A DNA stretch of 64,000 bases from CAZSHX01 sp964606895 (GTDB lineage Bacteria > Bacteroidota > Ignavibacteria > Kapaibacteriales > UBA2268): contig CAZSHX010000014.1 in NCBI GenBank assembly GCA_964606895.1, forward strand, positions 5,736 through 69,735, written 5' to 3'. The translations under genes were made by a program, and so were the position numbers. Under the pieces are notes generated by a model. That model had not been told where the DNA came from, searched no databases, and saw only the letters and a program-made list of their open reading frames with translations. Every line of letters begins with the position of its first letter. Position 1 is the stretch's first letter. Positions 33,956-43,850 of this stretch are shown piece after piece.

Positions 33956-34759
33956 TTAAAATTTCGGTATGAGATTCTCGGATTTATTCATTTCATATAA
34001 AAAAAGTGCCGAACTGACAGCTACATTAAGCGATGAAACTACAGGATTTATCGGAATGTGAACAACATGCTGAGCAAGATTCAATAGTTCGTTTTTAATT
34101 CCTTGTCCTTCTGTTCCGAAAATGAGTGCAAATTTATCAGGGAAATGAAAATCATGGATTGGAATTGTATTTTCTGTAATCTCTGCGGCAATGATTGAAT
34201 AACCTTTTTCACACAATGTAATTATCGTTTCAGAAATATTTTTTGAATGATGAATTTTTAAATCAATAACATTGCCCATTGAAACTCTGACGGCTCTCCG
34301 AAGGTATGGGGAAGAGGTCTGCTCATCAACTATAAGTGAATCAATTCCGAAAGCAACACAGTTCCGAACAATAGAACCAACATTTTCGGAATTAATAATT
34401 CCATTTAGTATGACAATTTTTGAAGACATATCAACAATGGAAGAATCATCAGGAATTTTGCACATTGCCATTATTCCGGCATGCAGGTCAAATCCGACAA
34501 TTTTTTCCATCAAGTTCTTTTCAGCAATAAAAATCTGTTCTTCGGAAATCTTGGAACGAAGTATCAAGCTTTCATATTTTTGGAAAAATTCTGGAGTGAT
34601 GAAAACCGAAATGAGTTGGACTTTACTTGAAAGAATTTTCAAAGTTACTTTTTCACCTTCAGCAATAAATACCTTTCCAACAGTGTGAGACTTGGGAGTA
34701 AACCTCAAACTGCGGTAGTGATTAATTCTATCATCGTCAATATTTTCAATAAAAATCAT
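33956..34759 (-). CDS. TrmH/SpoU-family RNA 2'-O-ribose methyltransferase
   Basis: This 267-residue protein carries the SPOUT motifs: motif 1 NSENVGSIVRNCVAFG, motif 2 ALIFGTEGQGIKNELL and motif 3 IPINPVVSSLNVAVSSALF, which form the knotted SAM site. An N-terminal substrate-binding domain precedes it (LRFTPKSHTVGKVFIAEGE). It should methylate a ribose in rRNA or tRNA; the exact target cannot be told from sequence. TAGTTTTG at 34801-34794 is a candidate -7 box 34 bases upstream. Confidence 0.88.
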   Translation of the reverse strand: MIFIENIDDDRINHYRSLRFTPKSHTVGKVFIAEGEKVTLKILSSKVQLISVFITPEFFQKYESLILRSKISEEQIFIAEKNLMEKIVGFDLHAGIMAMCKIPDDSSIVDMSSKIVILNGIINSENVGSIVRNCVAFGIDSLIVDEQTSSPYLRRAVRVSMGNVIDLKIHHSKNISETIITLCEKGYSIIAAEITENTIPIHDFHFPDKFALIFGTEGQGIKNELLNLAQHVVHIPINPVVSSLNVAVSSALFLYEMNKSENLIPKF

Positions 34760-34923
34760 ATATAATTTCTGTAAATCTAACTTTTAAGATAAGCAAAACT
34801 AACATTATTTTGCCATTAAAAAATAAACAATTATCAATAATTGCATAGGGTTTCGTAATTTTGTAGGATAATTTATGGTTAATTGAGAAAAATTGTTTTA
34901 AATCAATTTTGGAGTTTTATAAT

Positions 34924-36474
34924 ATGACGACTTTCGAAAATATGACTTATCAGGATTTTACTAATCCCGACGTATTCAAAGCACAAAAAACAGCACTATT
35001 AAAAGTTCGCAATCAGTTTGGTAAAGAATATCCAAACATTATTGACGGGAAAGAAGTTTTAACAAAGAACAAAACTATTTCGCTCAACCCCGGGAACATT
35101 GAAGAAACCGTGGGAATTTTTCAAAAGGGCGGACAGGATGATGCCGAAAAGGCAATGCAGTCTGCATTAAAAGCGTTTGAAACATGGAAAAAAGTTCCAG
35201 TTAAAGACAGAGCCAACATTGTTTTGAAAGCTTCCAAAGAAATGAAGAAAAGAAGAAACGAGATTAATGCATGGATGATTTCAGAAGTTGGGAAAAGTTA
35301 TCTCGAAGCCGATGCTGATACTTGCGAAGCAATTGACTTTTTGGAGTTTTATGCCCGCGAAGCTATGCGTTATGGAGAAAAGCAAGGTCTAACACCCTAC
35401 GCAGGTGAAAAAAATGAATATTTTTATATTCCGCTTGGAGTCGGAGTTGTTATTCCACCCTGGAATTTCCCCTTTGCCATTCTTTGCGGTATGTCAACAG
35501 CGGCAATCGTAACAGGTAATACTGTAGTTTTGAAACCTTCCTCCGAATCACCAATGATGGGCTGGCTTTTCGCTGATATTATGAGAAAAGCAGGACTGCC
35601 AGATGGAGTTCTCAATTTCTTTGTTGCAAGCGGTGCCGAAGAAGGCGATTATTTGGTTCAGCATCCAAAAACAAGATTCATCTCCTTTACAGGTTCGATG
35701 GAAGTTGGATTGAGAATTAATGAAATTGCCGCTAAATTATCACCCGGTCAGATTTGGATTAAGAGAATAGTAACAGAAATGGGCGGAAAAGATGCAATTA
35801 TTGTTGACTCCGAAGCAGACCTTGATTCAGCAGTTCAGGGAGTTGTTGCCGCATCATTCAGTTTCCAGGGACAAAAATGTTCTGCATGCTCCAGAGCTAT
35901 TATTGACAAAGCTGTCTATACCGAGTTTGTAAAAAGGCTTAAGTATGCTGTTTCTCAGGTGAAAATCGGGAATCCTGAAGATAACTTCTATATGGGTCCT
36001 GTTGTAAGTGCTAAAGCAGAAAAAACAATTCTTGAATATATCGAAATCGGTAAAAAAGAAGGTAAGCTTCTTTGCGGTGGAAATAAGGTTTTAAGTCTTA
36101 ATGGTTATTATATTGAACCTACGGTATTTACAGATATCAAAGCCGGTTCAAGATTAGAACAGGAAGAAATTTTCGGTCCGGTTCTTGCTGTTATCAAATC
36201 GAATGATTTCGAGGATTCTTTGAAAATTGCTAACGGTACAATGTACGGACTGACAGGTGCAATTTATACTAAAAACAAAGTAAAACTTGAAAGAGCAAGA
36301 AAAGAATTCCATGTCGGGAATCTTTATCTTAACAGAAAATGTACAGGAGCATTGGTTGATGTTCACCCATTCGGAGGATTCAATATGAGTGGCACAGATT
36401 CCAAAGCAGGAAGCAGGGATTATTTGTTGTTATTTATGCAGGGAAAATCTGTTTCAGAAAAGATTATTAAATAA
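34924..36474 (+). CDS. pruA: L-glutamate gamma-semialdehyde (P5C) dehydrogenase
   Basis: A TTG at 34909 extends the frame, but GGAG at 34911-34914 is well placed for the ATG at 34924 (MTTFENMTYQ), giving 516 residues. The long N-terminal segment, YFYIPLGVGVVIPPWNFPFA, catalytic Glu in VTEMGGKDAI and catalytic Cys in GQKCSACSRAI match the PruA/RocA type of ALDH. It oxidises glutamate semialdehyde from proline or ornithine breakdown to glutamate with NAD. A TAATTTTG box lies at 34856-34863. A separate proline dehydrogenase gene was not found. A terminator follows at 36495. Confidence 0.9.
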   Translation: MTTFENMTYQDFTNPDVFKAQKTALLKVRNQFGKEYPNIIDGKEVLTKNKTISLNPGNIEETVGIFQKGGQDDAEKAMQSALKAFETWKKVPVKDRANIVLKASKEMKKRRNEINAWMISEVGKSYLEADADTCEAIDFLEFYAREAMRYGEKQGLTPYAGEKNEYFYIPLGVGVVIPPWNFPFAILCGMSTAAIVTGNTVVLKPSSESPMMGWLFADIMRKAGLPDGVLNFFVASGAEEGDYLVQHPKTRFISFTGSMEVGLRINEIAAKLSPGQIWIKRIVTEMGGKDAIIVDSEADLDSAVQGVVAASFSFQGQKCSACSRAIIDKAVYTEFVKRLKYAVSQVKIGNPEDNFYMGPVVSAKAEKTILEYIEIGKKEGKLLCGGNKVLSLNGYYIEPTVFTDIKAGSRLEQEEIFGPVLAVIKSNDFEDSLKIANGTMYGLTGAIYTKNKVKLERARKEFHVGNLYLNRKCTGALVDVHPFGGFNMSGTDSKAGSRDYLLLFMQGKSVSEKIIK

Positions 36475-36494
36475 TTTTTTGAAAAATTTCATGA

Positions 36495-36528
36495 TTGGGA
36501 TTGCTTATTTTGAATTAAGCAATCCCAA
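36495..36528 (+). terminator. stem-loop after pruA
   Basis: A perfect 13-bp stem (TTGGGATTGCTTA at 36495-36507, TAAGCAATCCCAA at 36516-36528) with an 8-base loop, 20 bases after the pruA stop. There is no long T run on the 3' side, so efficiency is uncertain. Confidence 0.65.
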
Positions 36529-36621
36529 ATTCATGTTAAACTGATAAATATAATATAAACTAATTATTATTTTAAAACTATTAAACATATTTGTTAGAAC
36601 TTGTAATATGATTGGGTTTTG

Positions 36622-37509
36622 ATGACAAAAGAGCAGACAGAGAAAAGGGTTGTTGCTATTAGTTCTGTATATGCGGCATTTTTTCTTACCGGATTTAAGA
36701 TAGTAGTCGGAGTTATGACCGGCTCTTTGGGTATTCTGTCTGAAGCTCTTCATTCGGGATTAGACCTTATTGCCGCGATGATGACTTATTTTGCTGTTAA
36801 AATTTCAGATAAACCACCTGACCAGGATCATCATTATGGTCATGGGAAGATTGAGAATTTTTCAGCTCTGATTGAAACATTTCTATTGCTCATTACTTGT
36901 GGCTGGATTATTTACGAAGCCATCAGCCGTTTGACTACCGGACAAACTCATTTTATAATAACAACATGGAGTTATATAGTTGTTGTTACGTCAATCCTGA
37001 TTGATATCACCCGTTCGAGAGCATTGATGAAAGTAGCAAAAAAATACAATAGTCAGGCATTGGAAGCAGATGCTTTACATTTCTCAACCGATATTTTCAG
37101 CTCTCTTGTTGTTTTGGTTGGATTAATCGGTGCTTCATTCAACTATCATGTTGCAGATTCTATTGCGGCTTTAGTCGTGGCGGTAATTGTGTTCATGGTT
37201 TCATTAAGATTAGGGAAGAGGTCAACAGATGCGTTACTTGATAAAATTCCATGTAATATCACAATTGAAGGAATTTCCGAAATAGTTTTAGCAGTCCCCG
37301 ATGTAACCAATGTTCATAAAATAAGGGTAAGAACTGCCGGACCTGATACATTTATAGATCTGAATATACATGTTGACCCGTCAATAACAATAAAAGAGGC
37401 ACATGACTTAGCACATAAGGTGGAGAATACGATTAAGGAACAAATACGCCGATGTGAGATTCATGTCCATACAGAGCCTGAACAACCGAATTCAATGGAT
37501 GATTTTTAA
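36622..37509 (+). CDS. cation diffusion facilitator (CDF) metal exporter
   Basis: A 295-residue six-helix transporter with a C-terminal cytoplasmic domain. The metal-site HxxxD motifs are visible in helix 2 (SEALHSGLDLIAAM) and helix 5 (ADALHFSTDIFSS), and DHHYGHGKIENF is the conserved cytosolic loop. The tail VRTAGPDTFIDLNIHVDP is the ferredoxin-like CDF dimerisation domain. Such proteins export Zn, Fe, Co or Mn in exchange for protons; specificity is unclear, though the DHHYGHGK loop is common in FieF-type members. A TTG codon precedes the ATG in frame. Confidence 0.9.
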   Translation: MTKEQTEKRVVAISSVYAAFFLTGFKIVVGVMTGSLGILSEALHSGLDLIAAMMTYFAVKISDKPPDQDHHYGHGKIENFSALIETFLLLITCGWIIYEAISRLTTGQTHFIITTWSYIVVVTSILIDITRSRALMKVAKKYNSQALEADALHFSTDIFSSLVVLVGLIGASFNYHVADSIAALVVAVIVFMVSLRLGKRSTDALLDKIPCNITIEGISEIVLAVPDVTNVHKIRVRTAGPDTFIDLNIHVDPSITIKEAHDLAHKVENTIKEQIRRCEIHVHTEPEQPNSMDDF

Positions 37510-37517
37510 AATGTCAA

Positions 37518-39230
37518 CTATTCCTTTATTGAAATTTCCAGCTTGACTCTTCTTTTCCTATCATTTGGTAGTGAACTTTCATCATCAGTACCTTTACCGG
37601 ATATATTCCAGTTAATCGCTGTACTTATAAGGTAAGTATCTTTAAGTTGATTGATTCTCTTTTCAAGAAATTTATATATGAAATATGCTCGAAGTTCAGA
37701 CAATATGGGATTATTCAACCTGTCTCCGGGATATACAAACAGATTGAAATCAGGTTCCTTAATTGGGATTCCATTATATTTAGCAATACCTGAAAGTGGT
37801 CTTGGGTCGGCAAAACCGGTAATTGTAATCTCTATTTTATGCTTGATGTCGCAGTGGTTATCAAGCATTCTAATCATTTTGGCAATATACTCGTAAGTAC
37901 TATCAAGTGCATTGTCAACTACTTCTGAGTACTCATCATATTTCGCATCGGGATATTCAATGTATTTGGTTGAATCGCTGTTATTTAGTAAGTTATATTC
38001 AAATTTCAATCTTAAGTCTTTAAGGTTTTCAGTTGTATTTGGTAGATAATATCCTGAAACAAAAAACGGAACATTGAAATTTGAAAAATCAAAATCCGTT
38101 CGTTTGTTGAACAGACTAACATTAGCAATCAATTTTACTACGGAAGTATCCGAGCAGGGTGAAAAAATTTCTTTTGAGTAAGATAGATTTGGATAGCAAT
38201 CATTTTTATAATTGATTACATAATATTCTTTCGGGATAAGTCTGAATTCAGATATTTTGGTTTTGGAATCAACTATTTTCTTTTCAATCAAATTGTTATT
38301 CTGACCAATCAACTCAAAATATCCTTCAGGTTTAATGCTGAGTATGGGATCTTTAATACTTACAGATAGAATAACAGGTCCGCAAACATTAAAAGCATAG
38401 ATGTCAAAATTACCGCAACCGCCAGGTCTGTTAGAAGATAAATAAATCTTTTCATCATTAATAAATGGTGCAGTTTCATCAAAATCTGTATTCACCGGAT
38501 ATTTCAAGCTGACTGAATGAGTCCATTTGCCAACACCCGAAATAGTTGCTTTAATTATATCAAAATCACCATCAGAACTATAACCGTTTGAGGAAAAATA
38601 CAAATTACCATCAGAACTGATATGAGGTGTTATTTCTTGCTTCGGTGTATTAATATTTGGTCCAAGGTTTTCGGGTTTTCCGAAAATACCGTCCGGATTT
38701 CTGAACGAAATGTACAAGTCCGTTTCGCCTATGGCATCGGGATAATCTGCCGCAAAAACTATAAAACTTCCATCCGGAGAGATTGCAGGTTGAGATTCAA
38801 AACCTTTTGTATTAATGTTTACAAAGATATTCTTGTTAAGCTCTTTTGAACTTATATCATAGAGAAATAAATCTTTGTTCTGTTTTTCTTTAGGTTTGCC
38901 TGCCGAATATAAATAACCCAAATAATTATCAATGGGTTGCGGGGTTGAAGTTAACTCATTTTTGGGATATATTTTGTTCTTGTAAATATCAGATTGAAGA
39001 AATTTTGTTTTTGAAATTGCTGAATAGTAAAGATTGTTGTTTTCCTTCTTTTCGTTTCGATTAGATAGGAAGAAAAGAGAATCTTTGAAAATTTTCGGCA
39101 TAAAATCGTCATAACCGCTGTTTAAAGTTTTGCCAAGATTACCAAAAATCGGTGTTTCCGGACAGGAATTAGGTGATTTGCAGGAAGAAAAAATAAATAC
39201 AGAAAGTACAAAAGACATTATTAAACGCAT
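37518..39230 (-). CDS. PD40-repeat/OmpA-like outer-membrane lipoprotein
   Basis: The frame opens at 39281, but the ATG at 39230 gives a clean lipoprotein signal: MRLIMSFVLSVFIFSSC with the lipobox Cys. Central repeats FESQPAISPDGSFIVFA, ITPHISSDGNLYFSSNG and FDETAPFINDEKIYLSSN are WD40-like PD40 blades. The C-terminal domain (ITGFADPRPLSG, then LNNPILSELRAYFIYK and SLPNDRKRRVKLEI) is OmpA-like and probably binds peptidoglycan. This architecture occurs in T9SS and gliding-linked proteins such as PorE and in envelope stress proteins; no T9SS core genes are adjacent. It is a stand-alone leftward gene. Confidence 0.8.
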   Translation of the reverse strand: MRLIMSFVLSVFIFSSCKSPNSCPETPIFGNLGKTLNSGYDDFMPKIFKDSLFFLSNRNEKKENNNLYYSAISKTKFLQSDIYKNKIYPKNELTSTPQPIDNYLGYLYSAGKPKEKQNKDLFLYDISSKELNKNIFVNINTKGFESQPAISPDGSFIVFAADYPDAIGETDLYISFRNPDGIFGKPENLGPNINTPKQEITPHISSDGNLYFSSNGYSSDGDFDIIKATISGVGKWTHSVSLKYPVNTDFDETAPFINDEKIYLSSNRPGGCGNFDIYAFNVCGPVILSVSIKDPILSIKPEGYFELIGQNNNLIEKKIVDSKTKISEFRLIPKEYYVINYKNDCYPNLSYSKEIFSPCSDTSVVKLIANVSLFNKRTDFDFSNFNVPFFVSGYYLPNTTENLKDLRLKFEYNLLNNSDSTKYIEYPDAKYDEYSEVVDNALDSTYEYIAKMIRMLDNHCDIKHKIEITITGFADPRPLSGIAKYNGIPIKEPDFNLFVYPGDRLNNPILSELRAYFIYKFLEKRINQLKDTYLISTAINWNISGKGTDDESSLPNDRKRRVKLEISIKE

Positions 39231-39394
39231 ATTTTTGTTGTCAGTTCTCATTGTTATCAAAAAAAATAGAAAAAACCTCAATGAAGTTAATTAAATTTGT
39301 AATGTATTCCAATACAAATATAAAAAAAGATTTTGAGCAATTATTATTCCAAAATCATATAAAGTAAACACCGACATATATAAAAGGGGGGAAA

Positions 39395-40495
39395 ATGCGT
39401 GGAACTACTGCGGTAATCAGCACGTCCAATATTCGACATAATTTTAAAAGGATAAAAGAGTTAGCTCCTAAATCCGGGGTAATGGCGATTGTCAAAGCCA
39501 ACGCATACGGACATGGTATGATTAATGTTTCAAAAATTCTTGTTGAAGATGGTGTAGATTATCTTGGAGTTGCTTTTATTGATGAAGCTATTGAGTTGAG
39601 GAAAAATAAAATAAAAAGCAAGATAGTTGTACTTGTACCCGAAAGCCCCGAAGAAGCTCATCTTTTTGTGAAACATAACATAGAAGCCGCTGTTTCATCA
39701 CTTGAATTTGTTAAAGCATTATCTGCCTCAGCTACATCTCAAAAGAAAATTGCAAAAATCCACATATATATTGATACCGGAATGTCGAGGGACGGTGTTT
39801 ATACCAATGAGGCATTATATTTCGTAAGAAAATGTTCAGAAATGTCTAATATTAAACTTGTGGGTATATGTACGCATTTCTCAACATCAGGTTCAGATTT
39901 AGAATTTGCCAACTACCAACTTGAAAAATTCAAAAAAGTTATAAAAGAGTTGAAAAACAACAAATTCTGGTTTAAATATGTTCATGCCTCAAATTCATCA
40001 GCAATAGTTAACCTGCCGGAATCGCAATTCAATCTAGTCAGACCCGGAATAGCCATTTATGGATATATTTCCGATCCCGAGCTTGCAGATATCTATGATG
40101 TTCTTCCGGTTATGGAACTTAAATCAAAGGTTATTGCTGTAAGAGGCATAGTCAAAGGTGATTCAGTTGGTTACGGCAGAGAATTTGTTTCAAAAAAAGA
40201 TACAAAGATAGCAACAATATCAATAGGTTATGGTGATGGATATTTTAAAAATCTTACAAATAAAGCTAATTGCATTATTAAAAGTAAAAAATATCAAATT
40301 GTTGGAACGGTATGTATGGATGAATGTATGGTTGATGTTGGAATGGATGATGTAAAAGTTGGTGAAGATGTGGTCCTAATCGGCAAAAGAGGCAATGAAG
40401 AAATAACTGTTGATGAACTTGCTGTCAAAGTAGGAACTATTCCTTATGAAATAACTACTGCCCTTTCAGCAAGAGTTCCAAGGGTTTTCATTTAA
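39395..40495 (+). CDS. alr: alanine racemase
   Basis: Alr makes D-alanine for peptidoglycan. The 366-residue enzyme has the PLP lysine in MAIVKANAYGHGMINV, DTGMSRDGV, the CTHFSTSG block, RPGIAIYGY, and the second catalytic Tyr in ISIGYGDGYFK. A very purine-rich ribosome site (AAGGGGGG) lies just before the ATG. Nothing is missing. The genes that follow, scpA and scpB, are 130 bases away and transcribed in the same direction. Confidence 0.95.
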   Translation: MRGTTAVISTSNIRHNFKRIKELAPKSGVMAIVKANAYGHGMINVSKILVEDGVDYLGVAFIDEAIELRKNKIKSKIVVLVPESPEEAHLFVKHNIEAAVSSLEFVKALSASATSQKKIAKIHIYIDTGMSRDGVYTNEALYFVRKCSEMSNIKLVGICTHFSTSGSDLEFANYQLEKFKKVIKELKNNKFWFKYVHASNSSAIVNLPESQFNLVRPGIAIYGYISDPELADIYDVLPVMELKSKVIAVRGIVKGDSVGYGREFVSKKDTKIATISIGYGDGYFKNLTNKANCIIKSKKYQIVGTVCMDECMVDVGMDDVKVGEDVVLIGKRGNEEITVDELAVKVGTIPYEITTALSARVPRVFI

Positions 40496-40623
40496 TCATT
40501 GGTTAAGTCTATGATTTAATTCTTAGTAATCCTTATGTGTTCATTTTGTGGAAAAAATGATTTCATTTTTTAGTAATTTTATTTTTTTTTGACTGTTAAC
40601 AATCGAGAATTTGGGTTTTGTAA

Positions 40624-41361
40624 ATGTATAAAATACTTCTTCCTAATTTTGAAGGACCTTTGGATTTGATGTTGTATTTCATCAAAAAGGATGAGTTGAA
40701 CATTTACGATATTCCTATTGCAAAAATCACACAGGAATTTCTCAACTACATAAGATTGATAAAATACTTCGATTTGGAACTTGCAGGTGAATTTTTGGTA
40801 ATGGCAACCACTCTGATGTATATTAAAACACAGATGCTTCTTCCAAAAAGTACTGACGACGAAGGAAACGAAGCAGAAGACCCAAGAACACAACTCGTTG
40901 AAAGACTAATTGAATACAGACTATTCAAAAGTGCCGCAAATAATCTCTTTTTGCTTTCTGAAGAACAAAAATATGTTTATTATCGAAATTTATTTGAAGA
41001 GGACAGTAAATTAGCACTTTCCTCAGACGATGAAGGTTATAGCAATGCAACAATCTTTGACCTTCTTAAAGCTTTCAAAATTGCATTGGACAGGTCTAAT
41101 AAGATTACTACTCCTCATATTGTTGCTTTAGTTAGCATCACAATTGAAGAGAAAACAAAATTCATTCTCGATACCATTCAGCTAAGAAAAAGAATCAGCT
41201 TTTTTGAACTAACTGATAACAATAACAGACAGCATATTGTAGTAACATTCCTTGCACTGCTTGAACTTATTAAATCGAGACTAATATTTATTACTCAATC
41301 AAATTTGTTTGACGATATTATAATCGCTAACAAACCCGAAATGGAAGATAATGGAAACTGA
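40624..41361 (+). CDS. scpA: ScpA, segregation and condensation protein A (kleisin)
   Basis: ScpA bridges the SMC heads in the chromosome-condensing SMC-ScpAB complex. The N-terminus, ILLPNFEGPLDLMLYFIKKD, matches the kleisin start FEGPLDLLL, with LNIYDIPIAKITQEFLNYI next. The acidic middle is less conserved and the C-terminal winged helix (ITIEEKTKFILDTIQLRKR) contacts the SMC head. Length 245 residues is typical. Its last 11 bases overlap scpB, so the two are translationally coupled. SMC itself is not in the window. Confidence 0.93.
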   Translation: MYKILLPNFEGPLDLMLYFIKKDELNIYDIPIAKITQEFLNYIRLIKYFDLELAGEFLVMATTLMYIKTQMLLPKSTDDEGNEAEDPRTQLVERLIEYRLFKSAANNLFLLSEEQKYVYYRNLFEEDSKLALSSDDEGYSNATIFDLLKAFKIALDRSNKITTPHIVALVSITIEEKTKFILDTIQLRKRISFFELTDNNNRQHIVVTFLALLELIKSRLIFITQSNLFDDIIIANKPEMEDNGN

Positions 41362-42160
41362 AATAATAAAATCATATTTTTTGCAATTGTCGAGGAAAGA
41401 GCAAAAAGCAGGCTTGGAAGCTTTGATTTTTGTATCCGAAGAACCGATACAATTAATCACCTTGTTCAATTTGTTAATAAAAGGTCAGCCAAATATCAAA
41501 GTAATTTCTAATGAAACAAAAGAATTACCAGATATATTTAATAAGCTTGACAGCTCAGATGATTTAAATAATATAAATGACATTGAATTAGCTGTGGATA
41601 TTAATTATCTTGAGGAATTGATTCTTGAAATCAACAACGAACTTCTTGAATCTCACAGACCTTTTCAAATTGTTCATGTTGGTGGTGGCTATCAGTATGC
41701 AGTTAGAAAAGAATATGGTGAAATATTACATTTATTAAGTAAATCAAAATCAAAACGAAGACTTTCCCATGCCTCGCTCGAAGTTCTTGCAATTGTTGCA
41801 TACAAACAACCAATAACAAAACCCGAAATAGAACAAATCAGGGGTGTAAATTCGGGTGAAGTTGTCAATGCACTACTTGAGAAGAACCTTGTAGAAGCAA
41901 AGGGGAGAAGGGATACTCTGGGAAGACCATTACTTTATGGAACATCAAACGATTTTCTTAAATTTTTTGGAATAAATGGAATCGAAGATTTACCTAAACT
42001 TCGTGAGCTTGAAGAATTCTCCGGGTTTGATCTTTCAGATCAGCCGACAATAGAAATACGTATTGATGACAATCTTCACGCTAATCTTAAAGAGTTTGAT
42101 GAACTTACTGAATCCGAATATATTACCATTAGTCAGGCAGACAAAGTAATACAGAATTGA
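41351..42160 (+). CDS. scpB: ScpB, segregation and condensation protein B
   Basis: ScpB forms the winged-helix dimer that clamps ScpA in SMC-ScpAB. Family blocks are LSRKEQKAGLEALIFVSEEP, ASLEVLAIVAYKQPITKPEI, EQIRGVNSGEVVNALLEKNL and GRRDTLGRPLLYGTS followed by DFLKFFGI. At 269 residues it is longer than the usual 180-200; the excess is an insertion of roughly 40 residues near the N-terminus (VISNETKELPDIFNKLDSSD) and a C-terminal tail. It overlaps scpA by 11 bases. Confidence 0.93.
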   Translation: METEIIKSYFLQLSRKEQKAGLEALIFVSEEPIQLITLFNLLIKGQPNIKVISNETKELPDIFNKLDSSDDLNNINDIELAVDINYLEELILEINNELLESHRPFQIVHVGGGYQYAVRKEYGEILHLLSKSKSKRRLSHASLEVLAIVAYKQPITKPEIEQIRGVNSGEVVNALLEKNLVEAKGRRDTLGRPLLYGTSNDFLKFFGINGIEDLPKLRELEEFSGFDLSDQPTIEIRIDDNLHANLKEFDELTESEYITISQADKVIQN

Positions 42161-42267
42161 TAACTTGTTTTTTTGAATTCATATCATTTTTGTTGTCTCA
42201 TTATGAGAACATTAGAGATTTTTTTCGTAATTTTGAAGATGAAATTTTTTAAAAATAGAATAAACTT

Positions 42268-43146
42268 ATGGCACTAACAGTAGAATTTTCCGATAGAACT
42301 TTTGAAAATAAAAAGAGAAACTCTGAAAAATTCAAGGAAATTGCACTTGAAATCCGCAGAGATATAATAAAGAGCCTTGTATTGGCAAAATCCGGACATA
42401 GCGGAGGACCATTAGGCATAGCAGATGTTTTTGCAGTGTTATATTTCGGCGGGGTTTTGAATTATGATTCCAAAAACCCTCATAGCAAAGATAGAGACCG
42501 CTTTGTATTAAGTGCCGGACATCTTTGTCCTGTACTTTATTCGGCTTTGGCAAGAGCAGGATACTTTTCACCACAGGAACTACTAACCCTGAGAAAATAT
42601 GGGACAAGGCTTCAGGGACATCCCGGATTAGATGTTGACCTTCCGGGAATTGAATCAGCCGCCGGTTCTTTGGGGCAGGGCATATCCATTGCTGTTGGAA
42701 TGGCATTGAGCGACAAACTTGTTGATAAAAACAAAAGAAAAGTTTTCAGTTTGACCGGTGATGGAGAATTGCAGGAAGGTTCTGTCTGGGAAGCCGCAAT
42801 GTCTGCTTCGAATTATAAACTTGATAATCTTTGCTGGATTGTTGATAATAATGACTGCCAAATTGATGGAAGAGTCAGGGATGTTATGAGTATTTATCCA
42901 TTGGAAGATAAATTTACTGCTTTTGGATTTAATGTGATTACTATTGACGGTCATAATTTTGATGAAATAATTGATGCCTTCGGGAAATTCAATCAAAATA
43001 TGCTTGATAAATCAGGTAAACCAACTGTCATAATCGCTAAAACTTTTATGGGGAAAGGTGTTTCATTTATGAACGACAAATATGAATGGCATGGAAATCC
43101 ACCAAACGAAGAACAGGCTGAAAAAGCATTATCAGAACTAATATAA
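42268..43146 (+). CDS. transketolase, N-terminal (TPP-binding) subunit
   Basis: This 292-residue protein equals the first third of a full transketolase. It has SGHSGGPLGIADVFAVLYFG, GSLGQGISIAVGMAL and the thiamine-diphosphate motif TGDGELQEGSVWEAAMSAS through NN. Transketolase moves two-carbon units between sugars in the pentose phosphate pathway. The pyrimidine-binding half is a separate gene at 43851, with one lipoprotein gene in between. A TAATTTTG box lies at 42228-42235. Split transketolases are well known in archaea and some bacteria. Confidence 0.92.
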   Translation: MALTVEFSDRTFENKKRNSEKFKEIALEIRRDIIKSLVLAKSGHSGGPLGIADVFAVLYFGGVLNYDSKNPHSKDRDRFVLSAGHLCPVLYSALARAGYFSPQELLTLRKYGTRLQGHPGLDVDLPGIESAAGSLGQGISIAVGMALSDKLVDKNKRKVFSLTGDGELQEGSVWEAAMSASNYKLDNLCWIVDNNDCQIDGRVRDVMSIYPLEDKFTAFGFNVITIDGHNFDEIIDAFGKFNQNMLDKSGKPTVIIAKTFMGKGVSFMNDKYEWHGNPPNEEQAEKALSELI

Positions 43147-43158
43147 TTTATAGATGCT

Positions 43159-43839
43159 ATGATGAAAAGAGTTTACATATCATTTTTACTGGTTTTATTT
43201 ATTTTGAGTTGCGATTCCAAAAAAGCAATACAAACTAATAAGGTTGATTCTGTTGTTAATAAAACAAATGGAACAAGTTCCAATACTTTAAATACTGCTA
43301 ATAAGGTAATTGAACCTACAACTCAAACGGAAGTTGCAATCAGGGAAAAGGTTTACGACCCCAAATCATTTCCAGCAAGTGATAAACCGATGGAACTTGC
43401 TCAATTAGAAAAGTTTCTGCCCCTTGGAGTTAAGGGTATGAGTAAACTGGCTTCAAATACAGGAATGCAAAATTGGGACGGAAAGCTTTGTGCTACAGTT
43501 TCAGCTGAATATGTTTACAACGATGGCGGAACAATAATTTACATCAAAGACTATGGTAAATTGGAGAATATTCCCAAAATGGATATTGATGATTTTAAAA
43601 AATTTGCCGAAAAACCAACCGTTGAATTTCAAAAAGTTGCAATTCCTTATGGAAAAGGATTTATGCAATATCTTGAAGCAAACAGAACAGGTATTTTGAA
43701 TGGTTTGGTTGCAAATAGATTCATTATTAAAATTGATGTAACCAATTTGCCTAAGAATTATTATGCAATTTATGATTTATTGAAATACATAAAAATTGAC
43801 GAATTAGTTAAAGCCGCAGGCGGAATTAAAAACAAATAA
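43159..43839 (+). CDS. lipoprotein of unknown function between transketolase halves
   Basis: A 226-residue lipoprotein: signal VYISFLLVLFILSC with a lipobox Cys, then a Ser/Thr/Asn-rich linker (residues 20-60), then a soluble domain with LEKFLPLGVKGMSKLASNTG and GKGFMQYLEANRTGIL. I do not recognise the domain; in overall pattern it resembles small periplasmic proteins of Bacteroidota. It lies 12 bases after the transketolase N gene and 11 before the C gene, so it is part of the same operon. Two adjacent ATG codons could start it. Confidence 0.65.
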   Translation: MMKRVYISFLLVLFILSCDSKKAIQTNKVDSVVNKTNGTSSNTLNTANKVIEPTTQTEVAIREKVYDPKSFPASDKPMELAQLEKFLPLGVKGMSKLASNTGMQNWDGKLCATVSAEYVYNDGGTIIYIKDYGKLENIPKMDIDDFKKFAEKPTVEFQKVAIPYGKGFMQYLEANRTGILNGLVANRFIIKIDVTNLPKNYYAIYDLLKYIKIDELVKAAGGIKNK

Positions 43840-43850
43840 TTGAGAAATAA